From Geobacter sp. (GTDB lineage Bacteria; Desulfobacterota; Desulfuromonadia; Geobacterales; DSM-12255), in NCBI GenBank assembly GCA_009684525.1, contig WKKR01000004.1, forward strand, positions 248,001-312,000: 64,000 nt of DNA, read 5' to 3'. Below are positions 45,312-54,605 of this stretch, piece after piece; within the stretch, counting starts at the first letter, position 1, and the number at the start of each line of letters is the position of its first letter. The position numbers were made by a program, and so were the translations under genes. The notes under the pieces are model-generated. The model had not been told where the DNA came from and did no database searches. It was given only the letters and a program-made list of their open reading frames with translations.

Positions 45312-46004
45312 ATGAAAACACAACGTTCCATCGGTTCCGTACTTGCCATAGCCCTTCTCATCTGTGGTCTCTGGGCATCAACAGCCCTGGCAATTCCCTC
45401 ATCATATACCCTGAGTGGATACGGGTATGGAGACCTGAACGGCGGTGATCCGGTATTCAATGAGGTGGCCTACAACATTACTCTGCAGTCAGACGCATCC
45501 TCATCCGTAGACAAAACATCCATAAGCGGCATCACCTATATCCTCGGTCTGTCCGGTTCCGTTACGCTCGGACCTGACGCATACCCCGAGCCAGCGAATA
45601 CCATTGCCTACAACCAATTTGCCGGCAACTTTACCGATTCTCTGTATCTGTCTTTTGACACTACCAGCAATATCCTGGAATTTGGTGCTTACGATTCCAC
45701 CGCAGGCGACGTGCTCTCCGGAGTATCTGCCTTCTGGACCTTTGCAGTAAACACCGCTTTGAATCTGGAAACGAACAGCTCTCCTTTTACGTATTTTGTT
45801 GATTCATATTTTGATCCGGCTAATGCCACTGGAAACATGTTGACTCCGGAATTCGAAGCTCTCATGTCCACTGGCGACGTGCTCATACTCGGAGCCGACA
45901 CAATGGCATATTCAGCAGTTCCCGAACCGTCGACATTTGCCCTTATCGGAATCGGGATTGCAGGATTCGGGCTGGTACGCAGGTTTAGAAGCAGCAAACA
46001 GTAG
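45312..46004 (+). CDS. PEP-CTERM sorting-domain exported protein
   Basis: 230 residues. Signal peptide (about 1-28, IALLICGLWASTALA), a beta-rich Ser/Thr/Asn-rich middle with no Cys, and a C-terminal sorting signal: VPEPSTFALIGIGIAGFGLVRRFRSSK, i.e. the PEP motif, a hydrophobic helix and an Arg-rich end. Such proteins are handled by exosortase and associated with exopolysaccharide. AAGGAGGT lies seven bases before the ATG. The middle is not a recognised domain. It is a single-gene unit between a sigma-54 promoter and a hairpin. Confidence 0.92.
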   Translation: MKTQRSIGSVLAIALLICGLWASTALAIPSSYTLSGYGYGDLNGGDPVFNEVAYNITLQSDASSSVDKTSISGITYILGLSGSVTLGPDAYPEPANTIAYNQFAGNFTDSLYLSFDTTSNILEFGAYDSTAGDVLSGVSAFWTFAVNTALNLETNSSPFTYFVDSYFDPANATGNMLTPEFEALMSTGDVLILGADTMAYSAVPEPSTFALIGIGIAGFGLVRRFRSSKQ

Positions 46005-46014
46005 TGAATCTTTA

Positions 46015-46047
46015 TCTATCCCACCCACCCATTTCGGGTAGGATAGA
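46015..46047 (+). terminator. Hairpin after the PEP-CTERM gene
   Basis: TCTATCC (46015-46021) pairs with GGATAGA (46041-46047), with an inner ACCC/GGGT pairing. There is no T-run directly after it, so termination would be weak or assisted. Confidence 0.4.
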
Positions 46048-46128
46048 TGAATGAGACAAAAATGATCCTTTTTATCTCACCAACAAGACTACGCGATTCA
46101 TATTTTAAGTTTGAGAGGAGATAAGGAC

Positions 46129-48672
46129 ATGGCCGCATCCGAACAGAACGGAAAAGGAATCTCCCGAAGAAAGTTCCTCCAGATCAGTGCCCTGGCCGCT
46201 GGCGCAACCATGCTGCCGATGCCGGTTCGCTGGCTGGGAACGAACAATGCCCAAGCCATCGCCCAGAGCCCGGCGCTCCTGAAGAGCCGGTCCTACCTGC
46301 TGCGTGGGTTGGCGCTTCCCCCCATGGTACTGGGGCTGATACCCAACACGGCATTCTATGCCAACGATCCGGGCGGCATCCCGGTTCTCGACGGGACTCC
46401 CGACCCGGCCTTTGCTGACACCCTGAAGTACAACGTGACGGCGAGCGAATTCACCGACCAGTTGCACCCCGACATGGGTCCGACCACCCTCTGGGGCTAC
46501 CATGACACCAACAACCCGGTGAAGCGTCATCTGGGTGGAGCTATTATTGCAGCCCGCGGCACGGCAACCAGAATCCGCATGACCAACACTCTCCCCGCAA
46601 CCCACATTATCCCGGTGGACAATTCCATCCCCGGTACCGGTCTCGGTGTTGCGCAGAACAGGATTGCCGTTCACCTCCATGGTGGTTTCATCCCCTGGAT
46701 CAGCGACGGCGGCCCGTTCGACTGGTGGACTCCCAACAATGCCGGCGGCACCGGGCTCAGCTTCAAGAACGGCCCGGGCAGCCTGTTCGACACAGCCGAT
46801 CCGATGGTCCTTGGCCAGGCCGACTACTACTACACCAACGACCAGAGCACCCGGCTCATGTGGTACCATGACCATGCCCACGGCATCACCCGTATCAATG
46901 CCTATGCCGGCGTGGCGACCGGCTATCTCTGCCTCGACCTGGCCCAAGAGCAGGCGCTCGGCACCTCCATCCCGCCGGTCACCAGTCTCATCCCGCTGGT
47001 CTACCAGGACAAGGTCTTCGTCAACGGCGATCCGGTAAACGGCACCCTGGTCACCGATCCCACCTGGGCAACGGTTGCCCCGGCACGGGCGCAGACCCCC
47101 GGCAGCCTCTGGTACGAGCATATCTACGACCCGAAACTCTTCAGACTCAAAAAAGGGCGTGGTTACCTGACTCCTCCCAATCCATCCTGCATCCCGGAAT
47201 TCTTCGGCGACACCATGCTCTGCAACGGCACGGTCGCCCCGGTGGTCGAGGTGGAACCGCGCCGCTTCCGCTTCATGCTGCTCAACGCCTGCAATGCGCG
47301 GTTCCTCAACATCAGCATGCTGCAGGTACAGCCGAACTGCGAAGTCGTCACCGATCCGAAGACGCTTGCCCCTGCCAGCCAGTACGACTATGTCGCCAAC
47401 GTCGCCGTTGCCGCAGCACCGCTGCCGGGGCCGCAGATCATCCAGATCGGCACGGAAGCTGGCTACCTCCAGGCTCCGGTCGTCTTCCCGGGAGGCTTTG
47501 TCCCCTTCAACCCGGCAACCTTTACCGGTAACCTGATCATCGGCTGCGCCGAGCGTGCCGATTTCATTATCGACTTCAGCGCTTACGCGCCCGGCACCGA
47601 GTTCGTCTTCTACAACGACGCCCCAGGCCCATTCCCTGCCGGTCCGCCCAGCAACGACTACTTTGCCGGCAACCCGGCAACCCCAGCAGCCGTGCTCGGA
47701 TCGACCATCGACACGAGAAACATACTCCGTTTCCGGGTGAAGGCAGGTACCGTTGTCGATCCGCAGGTTGGCTTGCCGACTCTGCCGCCAATGGATCCGC
47801 CACCGCTCGCCACACCCGCAGCCGTAGCAGGTGGCCCGTTGACCGTGCCGGCAGGCACGCCGTTACGCGACCTGACCCTGAACGAAGACTTCGATGTCTA
47901 CGGCCGTCTGCGTCAGACTATTGGCACCACCAAACCAGCCCTGGTCGGCAAGGGCTTCGGCCTCGACTACCTGGCACCGGCCACGGAAGTCATCGCCGCC
48001 GGCACCACCGAGGTATGGCGAATTTTCAACCTGACCGCGGATACCCACCCGATCCACTTCCACCTGCAGGACTGCCAGGTCATTTCCCGCCAGCCCTTCA
48101 AGGTGGTTTCGGGCAGGTTCACCCCCACCGGTGTCGCCCGCGGACCAGAGCCAAACGAGATGGGATGGAAAGAAACCGTCAGAATGAACCCAGGCGAGGT
48201 CACCTCCGTGATCTTCAAGTGGGACATGTCAGCGGTGCCGTTCACCGTACCGTTCAGCGACCGGCCCATGGGCGCGGCAGCAACGGTCATCCCGCAGGCC
48301 AACGAGTTCGTGTACCACTGCCACATCCTGGAGCACGAAGAACACGACATGATGCGGCCGCTAGTCATCACCGGAGTGAACCCGCAACGGCCGAACATCC
48401 TGCCGACCTCCGCCGCTGCCACGGTTACCGGCGCACCGGCTACACCGCTGCTCAGCTTTGCCGTCACCCTGGCGGCCGGCAGCACCATCGCCTCTATCGT
48501 AGCAACCTCCAGCGATGCCGGTTACCCGGCCCCTGCTGCGGTCACCACCGCAACCGGCTTCGACGTGACACTGCCGACACTGGTCATTGCGCCGGCAGCA
48601 CCGATCAAGCTCACTTACACCGTAACCGACAGCACCGGGCTGAAATCATCGGTGACTATCACCGCAACCTGA
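46129..48672 (+). CDS. Tat-exported multicopper oxidase
   Basis: 847 residues. Tat signal SRRKFLQISALAAGA near 12-26. Copper-ligand motifs in order: HLHGG (about 182), WYHDHAHG (about 245), HPIHFHL (about 640), and HCHILEHEEHDMM (about 730) with the type-1 copper Met. Three cupredoxin domains with a long insert between the second and third; a C-terminal Ig-like extension follows residue 765. Multicopper oxidases oxidise Cu(I), Mn(II), Fe(II) or phenols with oxygen; related outer-surface multicopper proteins are used in metal reduction by Geobacter. The substrate is unknown. The ATG at 46129 has GAGAGGAG upstream; a TTG at 46111 is unlikely. Downstream genes are metal-efflux genes. Confidence 0.92.
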   Translation: MAASEQNGKGISRRKFLQISALAAGATMLPMPVRWLGTNNAQAIAQSPALLKSRSYLLRGLALPPMVLGLIPNTAFYANDPGGIPVLDGTPDPAFADTLKYNVTASEFTDQLHPDMGPTTLWGYHDTNNPVKRHLGGAIIAARGTATRIRMTNTLPATHIIPVDNSIPGTGLGVAQNRIAVHLHGGFIPWISDGGPFDWWTPNNAGGTGLSFKNGPGSLFDTADPMVLGQADYYYTNDQSTRLMWYHDHAHGITRINAYAGVATGYLCLDLAQEQALGTSIPPVTSLIPLVYQDKVFVNGDPVNGTLVTDPTWATVAPARAQTPGSLWYEHIYDPKLFRLKKGRGYLTPPNPSCIPEFFGDTMLCNGTVAPVVEVEPRRFRFMLLNACNARFLNISMLQVQPNCEVVTDPKTLAPASQYDYVANVAVAAAPLPGPQIIQIGTEAGYLQAPVVFPGGFVPFNPATFTGNLIIGCAERADFIIDFSAYAPGTEFVFYNDAPGPFPAGPPSNDYFAGNPATPAAVLGSTIDTRNILRFRVKAGTVVDPQVGLPTLPPMDPPPLATPAAVAGGPLTVPAGTPLRDLTLNEDFDVYGRLRQTIGTTKPALVGKGFGLDYLAPATEVIAAGTTEVWRIFNLTADTHPIHFHLQDCQVISRQPFKVVSGRFTPTGVARGPEPNEMGWKETVRMNPGEVTSVIFKWDMSAVPFTVPFSDRPMGAAATVIPQANEFVYHCHILEHEEHDMMRPLVITGVNPQRPNILPTSAAATVTGAPATPLLSFAVTLAAGSTIASIVATSSDAGYPAPAAVTTATGFDVTLPTLVIAPAAPIKLTYTVTDSTGLKSSVTITAT

Positions 48673-48719
48673 TCGTGACGGGGGTTACCCCTCCGTCCTG
48701 CTCATTCATGGCAGTTGCC

Positions 48720-48750
48720 AGCCCCGGCGCCTCGGCACCGGGGCTTTTTT
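48720..48750 (+). terminator. Rho-independent terminator after the multicopper oxidase
   Basis: GCCCCGG (48721-48727) pairs with CCGGGGC (48738-48744), with further GCC/GGC pairing inside, then TTTTTT. It separates the oxidase from the HExxH-CusBA operon. Confidence 0.88.
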
Positions 48751-48854
48751 CATCTGCCCATGCAGGCATGGCAAAGCTTGACAACGGGGAAGGAATCTCT
48801 ACTCTTTTTTCTATCCCTGGCAACAGGCAGACAGATCCTACTCCGGAGAAAACG

Positions 48855-49571
48855 ATGAAAAAGAAGTCCTTGAAGAGCCTCATAAGACAGGTGCGTAGCG
48901 AGCTTGAATGGCCGGTCCTCGAACAGCCCCACGAGATGCCGGTGATCCGCGTGGTCTCCTATCCCCGCACCCAATCCCATATTATCCTGATGCCGGACAA
49001 ACTGCACAACAAGAGCAGCGACCTTGACTATCTGCACGAGCTGGGACACGCCTATTTCTGCGAAAAGGTCCACCCGGTCTTCTCGGCAACCAGCCAGTTC
49101 GCCCCCCAGGAAAACAAGCGCCTCTTCCTGCTGGTCATCCCGGCCCTCAATGCCGCCTGTGACTGGTTTATCGGCCACTGGCAGCTTGAACTGTCGCCGA
49201 AGGAAGCCCGGAAACAGCTCAGAGAAAGCCTCACCCTTGCCGAGGAGGTCCTGGCCGCACAGCAGCTCCCCCCGCTCGATGTCATCCTCGATGCCTCGCT
49301 CCTCATCGCTCAGGGGATTCACTACCTGGAAGAACCGATCGACTGCGGCGGCGTCCTCAAGGCCGTGGTGGACGCCTTTCTCTCCATCCCACCCGACCAG
49401 CCCTCGGCAGAGAACTGCCTCCTCCTGGTTAACCGGCTGATGGCGACCTACACCGACCACCGGGCCCGGCTGGCCTTTGACGGCGAATTCCATGTATGGG
49501 AGGTGGCCACACCCGATAAAACAGACGCAACCGGGACCGCTCCTGCCATAGACAAGGGTACAGATTCATGA
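48855..49571 (+). CDS. Unknown protein with an HExxH motif, coupled to CusBA
   Basis: 238 residues, no signal peptide. Contains HELGH at 61-65 (LDYLHELGHAYFCEK), a zincin-like motif, followed by a helical Leu-rich C-terminal part. No family recognised. ATG 48855 is preceded by GGAG; the same frame stays open far upstream but that part overlaps the oxidase gene in another frame and is not coding. Its stop overlaps the CusB-like start by 4 bp, so it is the first gene of the efflux operon. It may be a cytosolic metallopeptidase or a motif match by chance; the surrounding D..L-HExGH pattern favours a real metal site. Confidence 0.75.
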   Translation: MKKKSLKSLIRQVRSELEWPVLEQPHEMPVIRVVSYPRTQSHIILMPDKLHNKSSDLDYLHELGHAYFCEKVHPVFSATSQFAPQENKRLFLLVIPALNAACDWFIGHWQLELSPKEARKQLRESLTLAEEVLAAQQLPPLDVILDASLLIAQGIHYLEEPIDCGGVLKAVVDAFLSIPPDQPSAENCLLLVNRLMATYTDHRARLAFDGEFHVWEVATPDKTDATGTAPAIDKGTDS

Positions 49572-51310
49572 ACAGACGCCTGGTCATCCTCGTCATCCTG
49601 CTGCTGATGGGGGTCTCCTTCCTGGCCGGGGCATGGATCAGCTATCGCAGTTCCGGCACGGCTTCCACTGCTGCAGGCCGGAAGATCCTCCACTATGTGG
49701 ACCCGATGCACCCCTCCTACACCTCGGACAAGCCGGGGATCGCACCCGACTGCGGCATGCCGCTGGAACCGGTCTACGCTGACGGCACCGTCGGTAAGAG
49801 TGACACCGCTCTCCCTCCCGGTACGGTCCGGGTGTCACCGGAAAAACTCCAGATCATCGGCGTCAAGTTGGCCACAGTGGAGAAGAGCGCCGGCAGCCAG
49901 CTGTTGCGGCTACCGGGGCGTGTCGCTGTCGATGAAATGCGGACATACGTCATCAATGCCACCATCGACGGCTGGATCACCTCGGTCGGCAGCAATACCA
50001 CCGGCAGTTTTGTCCGCAAAAACGAAGTGCTGGCGACCTTCTACAGTTCGGAATTCCTCTCCGCCGGCCAGGCACTCCTCTACGCTCTTACCTCCATGGA
50101 CCGGGTCCAGGGGGGGAGCCCCGCAGCCAACCAGCAGCAGAAGGACCAGATGCAGCAGTTCAACCTGAGCCTCAAACAGTACCGGGATTCCCTGCGCAAC
50201 CTGGGAATGGGAGACCGGCAGATCGCAGAGATGATCAAAACCCGCAAGTACACGGAGAACATCGATATCGATTCGCCGGCCAACGGGCTCGTCCTCGTCC
50301 GGAACGTATCGCCGGGGCAGCGTTTCGAGCGGGGCAAGGAGCTGTACCGGATCGCCGATATCTCCCGGATCTGGATCCTGGTCGATACCTATGGCGCCGA
50401 GGTCGATCAGATGAAACCGGGCAGACTGGTGACGGTCTCGCTCCCGGGCAGGAACCGGACCTTTACGGCACGGGTCTCAAAAGTACCGCCGCTCTTCGAT
50501 GCCGCCAGCAGGACGCTAAAGGTGAGGCTGGAGCTGGACAACCCCGGCTACATCCTCCGCCCGGACATGTTCGTGGATGTGGAGCTGCCGGTTTCCCTAC
50601 CGGAAATGCTTGCGGTTCCCAGCGAGGCGGTGCTCGACTCCGGTCTGAAAAAGACCGTCTTTGTCGAAAAGAGCGCCGGTCTCTTCGAACCGCGCGAGGT
50701 GGAAACCGGCCGGAGCTTCGGCAACCGGGTGGAGATCGTTTCCGGGCTCAAACCAGGCGAACGGATTGTGGTCTCCGGCACCTTCCTCATCGACTCGGAA
50801 AGCCGGATGAAGACGGCCGCATCGGGGATCACCGGCCCGGCCAGCCTTGACCCGTCCTGCGGCATGTACGTAGATGAGGCAAAGGCGCGCGCTGCCGGCA
50901 ACTTCCTGGAATCCGGCGGCACCACCTATTATTTCTGTTCGGACACCTGCAAAAGGGATTTTCTGAAAAAGGGAGGCAAGCCCTCTTCCACCACCGGATC
51001 GCCGGGAGCCAAGCCGACTGCAGCGCCGATGCACGACATGCATGGCGCAGGGCATGACCACGGCGCCATGGAGATGCCCGCCAACAAGGGTAGTATGGGC
51101 ACCATGCCCGCTGCCGGGAAAAAGGCGAAGTCGCCTGCAGATGAGGGTATGACACACACGGGGTCAATGCAGGAATCGATGCAGATGCCTATGCCGATGG
51201 GAAAAGAAGCTGCTCCCATGCAGTCGATGCCGGCCATGCCTGCAGGGAAGCCCGCACCACAGCCACCCCCCATGCCGCCCATGCAGGGAGCAGAGCATTC
51301 ACATGATTGA
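49568..51310 (+). CDS. CusB-like periplasmic adaptor with two metal-binding domains
   Basis: 580 residues. N-terminal membrane anchor (about 5-27), then a heavy-metal-binding domain (YVDPMHP...GIAPDCGMPLEPVY, about 42-70), then the HlyD/CusB adaptor core (about 85-410). A TRASH/YHS-like Cys domain follows (DPSCGMYVDEAKARAAG ... YYFCSDTCKRDFL, about 427-465), and a Met/His/Pro-rich tail (HDMHGAGHDHGAMEMP, MQMPMPMG) to the end. It would pass Cu(I)/Ag(I) to the RND pump. Having both domains plus the tail is more than CusB of E. coli. It overlaps the pump gene by 8 bp. Confidence 0.92.
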   Translation: MNRRLVILVILLLMGVSFLAGAWISYRSSGTASTAAGRKILHYVDPMHPSYTSDKPGIAPDCGMPLEPVYADGTVGKSDTALPPGTVRVSPEKLQIIGVKLATVEKSAGSQLLRLPGRVAVDEMRTYVINATIDGWITSVGSNTTGSFVRKNEVLATFYSSEFLSAGQALLYALTSMDRVQGGSPAANQQQKDQMQQFNLSLKQYRDSLRNLGMGDRQIAEMIKTRKYTENIDIDSPANGLVLVRNVSPGQRFERGKELYRIADISRIWILVDTYGAEVDQMKPGRLVTVSLPGRNRTFTARVSKVPPLFDAASRTLKVRLELDNPGYILRPDMFVDVELPVSLPEMLAVPSEAVLDSGLKKTVFVEKSAGLFEPREVETGRSFGNRVEIVSGLKPGERIVVSGTFLIDSESRMKTAASGITGPASLDPSCGMYVDEAKARAAGNFLESGGTTYYFCSDTCKRDFLKKGGKPSSTTGSPGAKPTAAPMHDMHGAGHDHGAMEMPANKGSMGTMPAAGKKAKSPADEGMTHTGSMQESMQMPMPMGKEAAPMQSMPAMPAGKPAPQPPPMPPMQGAEHSHD

Positions 51311-54300
51311 TCGCGTCATCGAGTTCTGCGCCCATAACCGCTTTCTTGTCCTGATCATCGCGGTCATCGCGGCGGTCTGGGGCTGGTGGTCGCTACGCCA
51401 TCTCCCGATGGACGCCATTCCCGATCTCTCCGACACCCAGGTGATCATCTATTCACGCTGGGATCGCAGCCCCGATATCATCGAGGACCAGGTCACCTAT
51501 CCCGTTGTCTCGGCCATGCTCGGCGCCCCCAAAGTAAAGACTGTCCGGGGCTTCTCCGACTTCGGCTATTCCTTTGTCTATGTCATCTTCGAGGAGGGGA
51601 CCGATATCTACTGGGCCCGTTCGCGGACCCAGGAGTATCTCTCCGCCGTCCTTCCCCGCCTGCCACAGGGGGTACGGACCGAACTCGGTCCCGATGCTAC
51701 CGGGCTGGGCTGGGTCTACCAGTACGCCCTGGTCGACACTACCGGCACGAAAAGCTTGGCCGATATCCGCTCCTATCAGGACTGGTATCTCCGCTACTAC
51801 CTGAAGGCGGTGCCGGGGGTGGCCGAGGTGGCCCCCATCGGTGGCTATGCCCGGCAGTACCAGGTGAACGTGGACCCCAACCGGCTCCAGCTGTACGGCA
51901 TCTCCATCAACCGGGTGGCAGAGGCGGTACGGACCGGCAACAGCGAGACAGGCGGCAGGCTCCTGGAATTCGGCGGCACCGAATACATGGTGCGCGGCCG
52001 GGGGTATGCCCGGACCCTGGAGGATTTCGGCAATATCGTCGTCTCGGTGAACGAAGGGGGTGGCACGCCGATCCGGGTGAAGGACCTGGGCAGCGTCACC
52101 ATCGGCCCCGACATTCGCCGCGGCGTGGCCGACCTGAACGGCACCGGCGACGTGGTTTCGGGAATCGTGGTCATGCGCCAGGGGGAAAACGCCCTTACGG
52201 TGATCGACCGGGTCAAAGCGCGCATCCGGGAGATCGAGCCGGGGCTGCCCGCCGGCATGAAGATCGTGCCGGTCTACGACCGCTCCGAGCTGATCCGGCG
52301 CTCCATCGATACCCTCACCTCGACCCTGCTGGAGGTGATCATCACGGTGGTGCTGGTGGTGTTCGTCTTCCTCTGGCATCCTCCCAGCGCCCTGATCCCG
52401 GCCATCACCATCCCCTTTGCCGTGTTGATCTCCTTCATCCCGCTGCGGCTGATGGGGGTCAATGCCAACATCATGTCGCTGGGGGGCATCGCCATCGCCA
52501 TCGGCGCCCTGGTGGATGCCGCCATCGTGGTGGTGGAGCAGACCCACAAGAAGCTGGAAGCCTGGGAGCTGCGGGGACGGGTGGGAGACCAGCGCTCCAT
52601 CGTCCTCTCCGCCATCAAGGAGGTGGGAGGGCCCAGCTTCTTCGCCCTGCTGGTGATCGCCGTCTCCTTCCTGCCGATCTTCTCCCTGGAGGCCCAGGAA
52701 GGGCGGCTCTTCAAGCCGCTGGCCTATACCAAGACCCTCGCCATGGTGGTAGCCGCGTTTCTGACCATCACCCTCGATCCGGCGCTGCGGGTCATGCTGA
52801 CCCATACCCGTCAATTCTCCTTCAAGCCCCGGCCATTGAGCCGCCTGCTCAATCTCTTCACCGCCGCCCCTTTCAAGCCCGAACAGGAACATCCGCTCAG
52901 CCGGCTCCTGATCCGCGCCTACGAGCCAGTCGCGGCCTGGGCCCTGCGAAAGAAATGGGTGATCCTGGGGGGAGCGCTGCTCAGCATCGTCGCCGTCACC
53001 CCGCTTGCCCTACGGCTCGGCTCGGAGTTCATGCCCCCACTGGACGAGGGGAGCCTGCTCTACATGCCGACCACCATGCCGGGGATCTCGGTGGGAGAGG
53101 CGCAGAAACTGCTGCAGGTGACCGACCGGATCATCAGGCAGTTCCCCGAGGTGGACCAGGTGCTGGGAAAGGCGGGTCGGGCCGAGACCTCCACCGATCC
53201 TGCCCCCCTTTCCATGCTGGAAACGGTGATCACCCTGAAGCCGAAGGAGCAGTGGCGCAGCGTGGACACCTGGTATTCGGCCTGGGCGCCGGAGTGGCTG
53301 AAGGTGGTCCTGCGCCGGATCACCCCGGACCGGATCTCAACGGCCGCGCTGATCGAGCAGATGAACGAGGCGCTGAAACTCCCCGGCCTCTCCAATGCCT
53401 GGACCATGCCGATCAAGGGGCGCATCGACATGCTCACCACCGGCATCCGCACCCCGCTGGGGCTGAAGATCAGCGGCGCAAACCTCCTGGAGATGGAGGA
53501 AATCGGCAGCCAGGTCGAGGCAACGCTCCGCACGGTGCGGGGCACCCGCAGCGTCTTTGCCGAACGGACCGGCGGCGGCTATTTCCTGGACATCACCTGG
53601 AACCGTGAGGAGCTGGCCCGCTACGGTCTCTCCATGGATGAGGCCCAGGGGGTAGTGCAGAGCGCCATCGGCGGCGACAACGTCACCACGGCCTTTCAGG
53701 GGCGGGAGCGATACTCGGTCAATGTGCGCTATCAGAGGGATTTCCGCGCCGACCTGAATGGCCTGAAGAAGGTGCTGGTACCGGTGGAAGGGGGAAAGCG
53801 GCAGGTACCGCTGGGTGAACTGGCCGAGGTGAGCGTCACGAGCGGCCCCTCCATGATCCGCAACGAAGATGGCCTGCTGACCGGCTATGTCTACATCGAC
53901 CTGGCGGACCGCGATCCGCAGGGGTATATCGACGAGGCGACCCCGCTGTTGAAGAAGATCGAGCTGCCGCCGGGGTATGCGGTGACCTGGAGCGGCCAGT
54001 ACGAGGCGATGGAGCGGGTGAAAGAGCGTCTGACCATGGTGGTGCCGATAACGCTCCTGCTCATCGTCGGGCTGCTCTACCTGAACACCCGCTCGGCAGT
54101 GAAGACGGCCATCGTCATGCTGGCGGTCCCGTTCTCGGCGGTGGGGGCCGTCCTCCTCCTCTGGCTCCTCGGCTATCACCTGAGCGTCGGGGTCTGGGTC
54201 GGCCTGATCGCCCTGCTCGGCGTCGATGCCGAGACCGGGGTCTTCATGCTGCTCTACCTGGACCTTGCCTACGAAGAAGCCCGCAAGAGCGGGAGACTGC

Positions 54301-54587
54301 AAACCCGCGCCCAGCTTCGCGAGGCGATCATCGAAGGGGCAGTGAAACGGATCAGGCCCAAATTCATGACCACCGCCACCATGTTCCTCGGCCTGGTGCC
54401 GATCATGTGGGCCACTGGAACCGGAGCCGACGTGATGAAGCATATCGCGGCGCCGCTCATCGGCGGCATCTTCACCTCGTTCCTGCTGGAACTGCTGGTC
54501 TATCCCGTGATCTACGAACTCTGGAAAGGCCGTGCGCTACGCACCACCCCCCCTGAGGGGCTGTCGCCGGTCCAAACCGCGCCATAA
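51303..54587 (+). CDS. CusA/CzcA-type heavy-metal RND efflux pump
   Basis: 1094 residues, twelve-helix RND transporter. N-terminal FCAHNRFLVLIIAVIAAVWGWWSLRHLPMDAIPDLSDTQVIIYSRW is the heavy-metal subtype signature; the TM4 proton-relay Asp is in IGALVDAAIVVVEQTHKK; large porter domains follow helices 1 and 7. The region MPTTMPGISVGEAQKLLQ fits CusA-type Cu(I)/Ag(I) methionine sites. No outer-membrane factor (CusC) gene is next to it. The adaptor gene overlaps its start. Confidence 0.94.
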   Translation: MIDRVIEFCAHNRFLVLIIAVIAAVWGWWSLRHLPMDAIPDLSDTQVIIYSRWDRSPDIIEDQVTYPVVSAMLGAPKVKTVRGFSDFGYSFVYVIFEEGTDIYWARSRTQEYLSAVLPRLPQGVRTELGPDATGLGWVYQYALVDTTGTKSLADIRSYQDWYLRYYLKAVPGVAEVAPIGGYARQYQVNVDPNRLQLYGISINRVAEAVRTGNSETGGRLLEFGGTEYMVRGRGYARTLEDFGNIVVSVNEGGGTPIRVKDLGSVTIGPDIRRGVADLNGTGDVVSGIVVMRQGENALTVIDRVKARIREIEPGLPAGMKIVPVYDRSELIRRSIDTLTSTLLEVIITVVLVVFVFLWHPPSALIPAITIPFAVLISFIPLRLMGVNANIMSLGGIAIAIGALVDAAIVVVEQTHKKLEAWELRGRVGDQRSIVLSAIKEVGGPSFFALLVIAVSFLPIFSLEAQEGRLFKPLAYTKTLAMVVAAFLTITLDPALRVMLTHTRQFSFKPRPLSRLLNLFTAAPFKPEQEHPLSRLLIRAYEPVAAWALRKKWVILGGALLSIVAVTPLALRLGSEFMPPLDEGSLLYMPTTMPGISVGEAQKLLQVTDRIIRQFPEVDQVLGKAGRAETSTDPAPLSMLETVITLKPKEQWRSVDTWYSAWAPEWLKVVLRRITPDRISTAALIEQMNEALKLPGLSNAWTMPIKGRIDMLTTGIRTPLGLKISGANLLEMEEIGSQVEATLRTVRGTRSVFAERTGGGYFLDITWNREELARYGLSMDEAQGVVQSAIGGDNVTTAFQGRERYSVNVRYQRDFRADLNGLKKVLVPVEGGKRQVPLGELAEVSVTSGPSMIRNEDGLLTGYVYIDLADRDPQGYIDEATPLLKKIELPPGYAVTWSGQYEAMERVKERLTMVVPITLLLIVGLLYLNTRSAVKTAIVMLAVPFSAVGAVLLLWLLGYHLSVGVWVGLIALLGVDAETGVFMLLYLDLAYEEARKSGRLQTRAQLREAIIEGAVKRIRPKFMTTATMFLGLVPIMWATGTGADVMKHIAAPLIGGIFTSFLLELLVYPVIYELWKGRALRTTPPEGLSPVQTAP

Positions 54588-54605
54588 CCGCTTGAGGAGA
54601 ACCCG

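Noticed and set aside
48015-48854. N-terminal extension of the HExxH protein
   Set aside because: It lies within the multicopper oxidase gene in another frame, is Arg/Pro/His-rich, and the real start with a ribosome site is at 48855.
51386-53608. A 740-codon open frame on the plus strand in another phase of the RND pump
   Set aside because: The translation is a Gly/Pro/Arg/His-rich shadow with no domain; the pump frame is unmistakable.
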